Shown here: positions 1 to 5,023 of the stretch, piece by piece
Position numbering within the stretch: position 1 is the stretch's first letter
How the letters are laid out: every line of letters starts with the position of its first letter
From: an uncultured Marmoricola sp.
GTDB taxonomy: Bacteria > Actinomycetota > Actinomycetes > Propionibacteriales > Nocardioidaceae
Direction of reading: 5' to 3'
NCBI RefSeq assembly: GCF_943913695.1
Contig: NZ_CALTZE010000157.1
Location: 1 to 7,594 of the forward strand
DNA length: 7,594 nt
Notes under the pieces: generated by a model
The model's input: only the letters and a program-made list of their open reading frames with translations
Database searches by the model: none
Told to the model about the DNA's origin: nothing
Made by a program: the position numbers and the translations under genes

Positions 1-48
1 TCCCCCGCCCGTGAGGAGACGCTGCGGTTGCTGGCGGCGGCCCTGTGA
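1..48 (+). CDS. C-terminal tail of an unidentified plus-strand gene (partial)
   Basis: An open plus-strand frame enters from the left edge and stops at TGA 46-48. It encodes only SPAREETLRLLAAAL. Fourteen of the fifteen sense codons end in G or C, as the real genes here do, and the residues look like the end of an amphipathic helix. The minus strand offers no ATG or GTG start in 1-87, so nothing better explains this stretch. The gene converges on tilS with a hairpin between them. The fragment is too short to assign a family, and the stretch could be non-coding. Confidence 0.45.
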   Translation, partial: SPAREETLRLLAAAL

Positions 49-68
49 GGCGTGGCCTCCCGGGCGCA

Positions 69-91
69 GTGGGGCGGTACGCCGCCCTCAC
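69..91. terminator. GC-rich hairpin between converging genes, possible bidirectional terminator
   Basis: GTGGGGCGG at 69-77 pairs with CCGCCC at 82-87 and CAC at 89-91, leaving T88 bulged and a TACG loop at 78-81. This gives about nine base pairs. It starts 20 bases after the plus-strand stop at 48 and its right arm reaches into the tilS stop codon at 88-90. There is no T tract on either side, which is common for actinobacterial terminators but weakens the call. The position between convergent ends is the main support. Confidence 0.4.
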
Positions 92-1026
92 GTGGGGCGG
101 AAGCGCACCTCGCCGTCCTCGCGGTAGGCCGTGAGGTGACCGGGCAGCCGGATCTGGCGGCCGCCGTGGCCGTCGAGCAGCGAGGCGACGGCGAGCACGT
201 GGTCGCGGGTGAGCTCGCCGGGCAAGGCCCCCGCCGCCAGTGCGGCCAGACGCAGCACGCGGTGGCGCAGGGCCGGGGCCAGCTCGCGCAGGGCGCCCGT
301 CTCCAGTCCTGAGGCGGCGGCCAACCAGTCGTCGGCCAGGTCGTCGAGGGCGTCGACGTCCTCGCGCACCGACTCGGCGGTGCGGGCGAGAGCGGCGGCG
401 ACACCGGGGCCGAGCGCGTCCTCCAGCACGGGCATCACGTCGTGGCGGATCCGCGAGCGGGTGAAGCGCGGGTCGGTGTTGTGCGGGTCCTCCCACCACT
501 CGATCCCCTGCTCCCGGCACGCGGCCTCGGTCTCCGCTCGTGTGACCCGCAGCAGCGGTCGCACGAAGCGGTCGAAGCCGGGTCGCATACCGGCGATCGA
601 CCGACCGCCCGAGCCCCGGGTCAGCCCGAGCAGCACCGTCTCGGCCTGGTCGTCGAGGGTGTGGCCGAGCAGCACCGTCGGGGCTCCGAAGTGGGCCGCC
701 AGCTGCTCCAGCGCGGCATACCTCGCCTCGCGCGCGCCTGCCTCCGGACCTCGCGGACCCGGGTCGACGGTGACCCGGATCGAAGCGGTCTCGTCGACGC
801 CGAGCTCGGCCATCTGGGCGACCACCCGCGCGGTGTGGGCCGCCGAGCCTTCTTGGAGGCCGTGGTCGACGACGGCGCCGACCACGCGGGCGCGGTCGCG
901 CACCGCGACGGCGGCCGCGAGCAGCGCGAGCGAGTCGGCACCGCCGGAGCAGGCGACCAGGACGGTGCCGTCGGCCGGCATCGCGCGGCGTACGGCGTCA
1001 CGCACCGCCAGCAGCGCGGAGCTCAC
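88..1026 (-). CDS. tilS: tRNA(Ile)-lysidine synthase TilS
   Basis: TilS uses ATP and lysine to convert the wobble cytidine (C34) of the CAU-anticodon tRNA-Ile to lysidine, so the tRNA reads AUA and is charged with isoleucine. It is a cytosolic, normally essential enzyme. With the start used here the protein is 312 aa. The PP-loop SGGADS lies at residues 27-32, VDHGLQ at 53-58, HTLDDQAET at 122-130, and the family signature with NTDPRFTRSRIRHDVMP near 183-199. A C-terminal region of about 110 residues follows. The protein is much shorter than E. coli TilS (432 aa) but usual for actinobacteria. The frame is open back to an ATG at 1101, but that would overlap the upstream gene by 79 bases and add a Pro/Arg-rich leader. 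The GTG at 1026-1024 forms a GTGA overlap with the upstream stop and leaves about 26 residues before the PP-loop, so I prefer it. Translation is probably coupled. Confidence 0.95.
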   Translation of the reverse strand: MSSALLAVRDAVRRAMPADGTVLVACSGGADSLALLAAAVAVRDRARVVGAVVDHGLQEGSAAHTARVVAQMAELGVDETASIRVTVDPGPRGPEAGAREARYAALEQLAAHFGAPTVLLGHTLDDQAETVLLGLTRGSGGRSIAGMRPGFDRFVRPLLRVTRAETEAACREQGIEWWEDPHNTDPRFTRSRIRHDVMPVLEDALGPGVAAALARTAESVREDVDALDDLADDWLAAASGLETGALRELAPALRHRVLRLAALAAGALPGELTRDHVLAVASLLDGHGGRQIRLPGHLTAYREDGEVRFRPT

Positions 1027-2084
1027 CCGTGGACGCGGGCGACCCACAGGGCGGGGTCGAGGATCTCGGCCTTGCTGGGCAGCTGCTCCGGCGAGGTCCA
1101 CACGGCGTTGAAGCCCTCCATGCCGACGCGGTCGACGACCGTGCGCACGAAGACCGCGCCGTCGCGGTACTGCGCCATCTTCTGGTCGAGGCCGAGCAGC
1201 CGGCGCAGCACCTTGTCGAGGGGTCCGACACCCTTGCGGCGCTGGGTGAAGCGGGCACGGATCTCGGCGACGGTGGGGATCACCTCGGGGCCGACGCCGT
1301 CCATGACCACGTCGGCGTGACCCTCCAGCAGGCTCATCACGCCGGTGACGCGGTCGATCGTCGCGCGCTGCTCGTCGGTGGCGAAGAGGTCGAGCAGGCT
1401 GCCGTCACGCTCGCCGTTGCGCAGGTCGCCGAGGGTGCGTACGACGTCGCCGAGCAGCTCGCCGACGTCGGTGCGGACGCTGCCGAGCAGCGTCTCCATC
1501 TCCGAGCGCAGGTGGTCGGTCATCCAGGGGACGGCGGTGAACTGGACCCGGTGGGTCTCCTCGTGCAGGCAGACCCAGAGCCGGAAGTCGGAGGGGTCCG
1601 CACCGAGCTCGCGCTCGACGTGCACGATGTTGGGGGCCACGAGCAGCAGCCGGCCGTACTCGCCGTCGGCCTCGTGGAAGGGGTCGAACTGGCCGAGCAC
1701 CTTCGAGCCGAGGAAGCCGAGCATCGCCCCGACCTCGGCGCCGGTGATGCGCGAGCCGATGGCCTCGGTGATCGGCCCCGGCGCACCCTTCTTCTCCTGC
1801 AGCCGCTCGACGAGGGGTCCGAGGATCTCGGCGAAGCCGTCGGCGTTGGCCTGGATCCACCCGGGCCGGTCGACGACCAGCACCGGAGCGCTGCGGTCGG
1901 TGGCGACCAGGCCGGTGTAGTCGCGCACCAGCGGCGTGGAGCGCTCAGCCCCCGCGCGCAGCTCCGCGACCGCGTCGGCGGCCTCCTCACGCGAGACCCG
2001 CGGGCCCTCGCCGACGAGCTTGGAGCCGATCCGGACGGCCAGGTCCCAGTCGATCATCCCCGGGCGGGCCTGCGTCGCGCTCAT
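1023..2084 (-). CDS. Zinc-dependent metalloprotease-like protein, DUF2342 / F420-associated family
   Basis: This 353-aa protein contains a zincin helix, HEETH at residues 174-178 in the context VCLHEETHRVQF. A later conserved LLEGHADVVMD at 252-262 has E254 and H256 as candidates for the remaining zinc ligand. It resembles M. tuberculosis Rv3626c, of the DUF2342 or 'coenzyme F420 biosynthesis associated' family; as far as I know its substrate has not been established. No signal peptide or membrane segment is visible, so it is probably cytosolic. The ATG at 2084-2082 lies one base after the dacB stop, and its own stop overlaps the tilS GTG, placing it in the middle of a tightly coupled three-gene unit. 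The F420 label comes from phylogenetic co-occurrence, and nothing in this window is an F420 gene. Family assignment is solid; function is open. Confidence 0.88.
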   Translation of the reverse strand: MSATQARPGMIDWDLAVRIGSKLVGEGPRVSREEAADAVAELRAGAERSTPLVRDYTGLVATDRSAPVLVVDRPGWIQANADGFAEILGPLVERLQEKKGAPGPITEAIGSRITGAEVGAMLGFLGSKVLGQFDPFHEADGEYGRLLLVAPNIVHVERELGADPSDFRLWVCLHEETHRVQFTAVPWMTDHLRSEMETLLGSVRTDVGELLGDVVRTLGDLRNGERDGSLLDLFATDEQRATIDRVTGVMSLLEGHADVVMDGVGPEVIPTVAEIRARFTQRRKGVGPLDKVLRRLLGLDQKMAQYRDGAVFVRTVVDRVGMEGFNAVWTSPEQLPSKAEILDPALWVARVHG

Positions 2085-2085
2085 G

Positions 2086-3570
2086 TCAGGACCCTACGCC
2101 GCAGCGGCACGCACCCAAGGCGGCGGCGATGTCGTCGATGCGCACCTGCGCCGGGTACTCCCGCGCCGGACGGACCCGGTCGGCGGTCGCGACGAACGCC
2201 ATGCGCGCCCCGTCGGCGCCCTCGACGACACCCGCGAGGCCGTGCACCGACCGCAGGGTGCCGGTCTTGGCCCGCACCCGTCCGAGCGCCTCGGGCGGCG
2301 TCTGGGCGAAGCGGTCGGCCAGCGAGCCGGTGAAGCCGGCCACCGGGAGGCCCGTGATGGCACTGCGCAGCTGCGGGTGCTCCGAGGTCGTGGCCACCCG
2401 CAGCGCCGCGGCCAGGGTGCTGGCCGTCAGCAGGTTCTGCCGCGACAGGCCACTGCCGTCGAGCAGCCGGTCGCCCTGCGTCGGCACGCCGAGGCGGCGT
2501 ACGACGGCCAGCGTCGCGGCCGCGCCCCCGGCGAAGGAGGCCTCGCCGCGCTCGGCGAGACCGACGTGGTGGGCGAGCACGTCGGCCGCCTGGTTGTCGC
2601 TGGTCGCCAGCATCCGCTCCACGACCTCGCCGACCTGGGCCCCCCGCACCTGCGCGAGCCGGTCGGCCGTCTCGGGCGCGACCTGCCGCCGCGGCGGACC
2701 CGTCACCTGCACCCCCTCGGCGCGCAGCGCGTCGGCGAAGGCCCCCGCCGCCTGCGCCGCCGGGTCGGCCGCGAAGCCGACGCCGTCGTCGGCGACGGCC
2801 TGGTCGACCCAGAGCGCGCTGATGCCCGAGGTGATGTCGTCGAGATACTCCGCGGGCCACGTCGGGTTGACCGCCGGCCCGGAGAAGAGGCTGTCGTCGA
2901 AGCCGAGCCGCACGGCGTCGGTGGCGAGCCCGCGCTGCCGCAGCTCCTGCGCCGTACGCCGCGCGAGGGTCTGCAGGTCGGCACGCTCGGGGTAGAGCCC
3001 CTCCGCCGCCTGCGGCGAGCGCTCCAGGAAGGGGTCGCCGCCGCCCACCAGCACGAGCCGGCGCTGGCCAGGCATCCAGCGCACGGTGGTGGCGAACCTC
3101 TGCGTGGGCGAGAGCACCTCCAACGAGGCGATCGCGGTGAGGATCTTGGTCGTCGAGGCGGGGATCGTGCTGGGGGCGCCGGCCCGGAAGACCTCGCGCC
3201 CCGTCGTCAGGTCGGTCACCAGCACGGCGAAGTGCGGGCCGAGCACCGAGCCGCGCAGCTCGGGGCGTACGGCGGCCGCCACCGCCGCCGGTGCGACCGC
3301 CACCGCCGACCCCTGCTCGGCCACCGCGGGCGCGGGCCGGCGCTCGGGCAGCCGCAGCCCCTCCGGCGGCAGCACCGCCGCGGGCTCCTGGGCCGGGTCG
3401 ACCGGACCCCAGCCGAACCACCGCTCCCCCAGCTCGTAGCGGAATGACACCACGGCGAAGGCGAGCAGCGAGAGCACGAGCAGCTCCACCAGCCAGCCGC
3501 CCAGCCGAGGACGCAGGCGCCGGGTGCGGCTGCGGGCACGACTGCGGGTGTGGCCTGGCTCACGTGCCAT
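2086..3570 (-). CDS. dacB: D-alanyl-D-alanine carboxypeptidase/endopeptidase, PBP4 (DacB) type, peptidase S13
   Basis: This is a low-molecular-mass penicillin-binding protein that removes the terminal D-Ala from, or cleaves cross-links in, peptidoglycan outside the membrane. The 494-aa product has a basic N-terminus rich in Arg, one hydrophobic segment at about 25-43, then a low-complexity Ala/Pro stretch to about 105. All three active-site motifs are present: STTK at 139-142 (nucleophile S139, K142), SDN at 324-326 and KTG at 435-437. GGGDP (176-180) and DGSGLSRQN (371-379) are also typical of S13 enzymes. The hydrophobic segment has no clear signal peptidase site, so it probably acts as a membrane anchor. 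The frame is open to 3660, but the ATG at 3570-3568 has AGGGGGG nine bases upstream and starts directly at the basic leader, so I use it. It heads the operon with the metalloprotease and tilS. The C-terminus carries an unusual CRC. Rv3627c is the likely counterpart. Confidence 0.93.
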   Translation of the reverse strand: MAREPGHTRSRARSRTRRLRPRLGGWLVELLVLSLLAFAVVSFRYELGERWFGWGPVDPAQEPAAVLPPEGLRLPERRPAPAVAEQGSAVAVAPAAVAAAVRPELRGSVLGPHFAVLVTDLTTGREVFRAGAPSTIPASTTKILTAIASLEVLSPTQRFATTVRWMPGQRRLVLVGGGDPFLERSPQAAEGLYPERADLQTLARRTAQELRQRGLATDAVRLGFDDSLFSGPAVNPTWPAEYLDDITSGISALWVDQAVADDGVGFAADPAAQAAGAFADALRAEGVQVTGPPRRQVAPETADRLAQVRGAQVGEVVERMLATSDNQAADVLAHHVGLAERGEASFAGGAAATLAVVRRLGVPTQGDRLLDGSGLSRQNLLTASTLAAALRVATTSEHPQLRSAITGLPVAGFTGSLADRFAQTPPEALGRVRAKTGTLRSVHGLAGVVEGADGARMAFVATADRVRPAREYPAQVRIDDIAAALGACRCGVGS

Positions 3571-3579
3571 GACAGCCGA

Positions 3580-3586
3580 CCCCCCT
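3580..3586 (-). promoter_or_regulatory. Ribosome binding site that sets the dacB start
   Basis: Read on the minus strand the sequence is AGGGGGG followed by nine bases and then ATG at 3570-3568. No comparable site was noted for the alternative upstream start at 3660, which would also overlap the ppa promoter region. Confidence 0.65.
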
Positions 3587-3670
3587 CTCGACGTGCACTC
3601 GGCGTCGGTCGTGCGCGAGACTAGCCCGACGGGCGCCGCCGACGGGCTGGGCGCCGACACGATCGGCGTG

Positions 3671-3675
3671 AGGAG
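3671..3675 (+). promoter_or_regulatory. Ribosome binding site of ppa
   Basis: AGGAG lies five bases before the GTG at 3681-3683. It supports GTG as the true start, which gives a protein beginning MEFDV, in line with M. tuberculosis pyrophosphatase MQFDV. Confidence 0.75.
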
Positions 3676-3680
3676 TCACG

Positions 3681-4220
3681 GTGGAGTTCGACGTGCTGGT
3701 GGAGATCCCGAAGGGTCAGCGCAACAAGTACGAGGTCGACCACGAGAGCGGGCGCATCCGTCTCGACCGGACGCTGTTCACCAGCACGCAGTACCCCGCC
3801 GACTACGGCTTCATCGAGAACACCCTCGGCCTCGACGGCGACCCGCTCGACGCGCTGGTACTGCTCCAGGAGCCCACCTTCCCCGGCTGCCTGATCAAGT
3901 GCCGCGCCATCGGCATGTTCCGCATGACCGACGAGGCCGGCGGCGACGACAAGGTGCTGTGCGTCCCCGAGACCGACCCGCGCCTGGAGCACCTGCGCGA
4001 CATCAACCACGTCTCCAAGTTCGACCGGCTGGAGATCCAGCACTTCTTCGAGGTCTACAAGGACCTCGAGCCCGGCAAGTCCGTCGAGGGCGCCGAATGG
4101 GTCGGCCGCAGCGAGGCCGAGGCCGAGGTCCGCGCCTCCTTCAAGCGCTTCGAGGACGAGGGCCACACCGAGGTCGAGGACGACGGCGCCCCCGACACCG
4201 GCCGCCACACCGACGGCTGA
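3681..4220 (+). CDS. ppa: Inorganic pyrophosphatase, family I (soluble)
   Basis: This cytosolic enzyme hydrolyses pyrophosphate to two phosphates with Mg2+, pulling biosynthetic reactions such as nucleic acid synthesis and tRNA charging forward. The 179-aa protein begins with the family's EIPKGQRNKYEVDHE and carries the signature DGDPLDA at 52-58. The expected active-site set is visible: E8, K16, R30, Y42, D52, D54, D57, D84, D89, K91, Y126 and K127. Compared with M. tuberculosis Rv3628, H21 is kept but the position equivalent to H86 is Ala. About 17 extra residues, acidic and then His/Asp/Gly rich, extend the C-terminus beyond the usual end near residue 162. Divergent from dacB, as in mycobacteria. 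The GTG start is supported by AGGAG five bases upstream. Confidence 0.97.
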   Translation: MEFDVLVEIPKGQRNKYEVDHESGRIRLDRTLFTSTQYPADYGFIENTLGLDGDPLDALVLLQEPTFPGCLIKCRAIGMFRMTDEAGGDDKVLCVPETDPRLEHLRDINHVSKFDRLEIQHFFEVYKDLEPGKSVEGAEWVGRSEAEAEVRASFKRFEDEGHTEVEDDGAPDTGRHTDG

Positions 4221-4221
4221 C

Positions 4222-4244
4222 CCCCGCCCGGAGATCCAGCGGGG
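4222..4244 (+). terminator. Hairpin directly behind ppa, weak terminator candidate
   Basis: CCCCGC at 4222-4227 can pair with GCGGGG at 4239-4244 across an 11-base loop, starting one base after the ppa stop. There is no T tract. Its right arm could instead pair with the C-run at 4256-4261, so it may belong to the structured region that follows. Confidence 0.3.
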
Positions 4245-4319
4245 CCTAAGAAGCACCCCCCAGGCAACATCGGGGAGGATTTCCGGCGCCATGCCCGTGC
4301 AACACTCCCCGTTGGCCGG
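4244..4319 (+). ncRNA. Candidate structured small RNA with C-rich loops, 6C-RNA-like
   Basis: The gap behind ppa contains ordered structure. GCCT 4244-4247 pairs with AGGC 4262-4265, enclosing a loop that ends in exactly six C (4256-4261). CCGGC 4283-4287 pairs with GCCGG 4315-4319, and inside it CAAC 4300-4303 pairs with GTTG 4311-4314, closing a loop ACTCCCC. Between the two hairpins lies CGGGGAGG (4271-4278), complementary to both C-rich loops: GGGGAG to CTCCCC at 4305-4310, and GGGG to the six-C run. Two hairpins with C-rich loops are the hallmark described for the actinobacterial 6C RNA (Rfam RF01066, B11 in M. tuberculosis). Against this, the first stem is only four pairs and the second loop has four consecutive C. 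Strand is assumed from the C-loops. Resemblance is by eye only. Confidence 0.4.
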
Positions 4320-4323
4320 CGGA

Positions 4324-4346
4324 CGTGCTCGTGGCGCCACAGCACG
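4324..4346. terminator. Strong hairpin between ppa and the convergent methyltransferase gene
   Basis: CGTGCT at 4324-4329 pairs with AGCACG at 4341-4346, and inside it GTG 4331-4333 pairs with CAC 4338-4340 around a GCGC loop, with C4330 bulged. That gives nine pairs. It lies 20 bases beyond the methyltransferase stop and behind the candidate small RNA, so it could terminate transcription from either side. No T tract is present. Confidence 0.45.
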
Positions 4347-4366
4347 CCCGGGAGCGACCCGCCCAG

Positions 4367-5023
4367 CTACTCGCCCAGCGAACCCGTCACGTAGGCGAAC
4401 GGGCCGGAGCGCTCGAGGGTGGCCTCGACGCGCAGGGCGCGGAGCCAGCCGGTGAGCTCGCGGGCGGTGACACCGGGGCCGAGCAGGCCGGCGCGGCGGC
4501 CGACCGTGCGCAGGGGCAACGTGCGCAGGCCGCTGTCCTCGAGCAGCGTCGACCACGAGATCGCGCCGCCGGGGCGCAGCACCCGCACCATCTCCTCCAC
4601 CGCGCGACGCGGCTCGGGGAAGCAGTGCAGGCCGGTCAGGCTCACCACCAGGTCGAAGCTCGCGTCGTCGAAGGGCAGCGACCCGACGTCGGCGGCGACG
4701 GTCTCGACCTGCTCCCGCACGCCGTACGCCGCGGCGCGCGACGCCGCGCGGGCGAGCATCGCGGGGCTCAGGTCGCAGGCGACGTAGCGGACGCCCTGGC
4801 CGGGGCGCAGCGCACGCAGGGCGACACCGCCCCCGACGGGTACGTCGAGCACCGCACCGCCCGCGGGCACCTCGCCGACGGGGGCCGCGGCGGCGTACAA
4901 CCGCTCCAGCGGGCTGCCGGTGCCGACGCGCCACAGGGCGCCCCCGAGGCGGCGGTGCTCCACCGACCAGTCGTAGACCGAGGCCCACAGCGGGTCGGCG
5001 TCCCAGCCTCCGAGGAGCGGCAT
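4367..5023 (-). CDS. Class I SAM-dependent methyltransferase
   Basis: The 218-aa protein has a Rossmann-fold methyltransferase layout. Motif I is AVLDVPVGGG at 57-66, the acidic residue after strand 2 is D84 in VACDLS, motif II is AADVGSLPF at 110-118 with D112 likely near the adenine, and the post-motif block runs from FDLVV (123-127) to VLRPGG (148-153). It resembles UbiE/COQ5-type and Methyltransf_11 proteins, but substrate cannot be read from sequence. The N-terminus is a short helical cap (DPLWASVYDWSVEHRRLGG). The frame is open to 5245, but the ATG at 5023-5021 shares a base with the stop of the upstream oxidase gene (TGATG), and the longer version would add Arg-rich antisense-like sequence. 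Translational coupling suggests joint expression. The stop is TAG. A lipid or fatty-acid-related substrate is only a guess from the neighbour. Confidence 0.88.
   Translation of the reverse strand: MPLLGGWDADPLWASVYDWSVEHRRLGGALWRVGTGSPLERLYAAAAPVGEVPAGGAVLDVPVGGGVALRALRPGQGVRYVACDLSPAMLARAASRAAAYGVREQVETVAADVGSLPFDDASFDLVVSLTGLHCFPEPRRAVEEMVRVLRPGGAISWSTLLEDSGLRTLPLRTVGRRAGLLGPGVTARELTGWLRALRVEATLERSGPFAYVTGSLGE

Larger units (their letters stand above)
3571..3680. promoter_or_regulatory. Divergent dacB/ppa intergenic region with short direct repeats
   Basis: These 110 bases separate the divergently transcribed dacB and ppa genes, so promoters for both should lie here. CCGACGGGC occurs twice, at 3626-3634 and 3639-3647, and GGGCGCC twice, at 3631-3637 and 3649-3655. 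A GCCC-GAC-GGGC dyad spans 3624-3634. On the minus strand TAGTCT at about 3619-3624 could be a poor -10 element for dacB, but I see no matching TTGACA-like -35. No promoter can be placed with confidence. Confidence 0.4.

Noticed and set aside
1024..1101. Longer TilS starting at ATG 1101
   Set aside because: It needs a 79-base overlap with the metalloprotease gene and adds 25 Pro/Arg-rich residues ahead of the usual TilS N-terminus; the GTGA junction is far more typical.
1029..3447. Long plus-strand frames (434 and 503 codons) opposite the metalloprotease and dacB
   Set aside because: They are antisense shadows, His/Arg/Gly/Leu rich, with no conserved motif, and they contradict the clear minus-strand operon.
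4291..4456. Small plus-strand frame of about 54 codons, with GGGGAGGA 11 bases upstream of its ATG
   Set aside because: The Shine-Dalgarno match is attractive, but the product is Arg/Ala rich, overlaps the methyltransferase 3' end antisense, and the G-rich segment is better explained as part of the RNA pairing scheme.
3621..4988. Long minus-strand frame of 455 codons running across ppa and the methyltransferase gene
   Set aside because: It lies antisense to ppa and out of frame with the methyltransferase, is Arg/Gly/Ala/Val rich without motifs, and results from high GC content. Ppa and the methyltransferase are both certain by motif.
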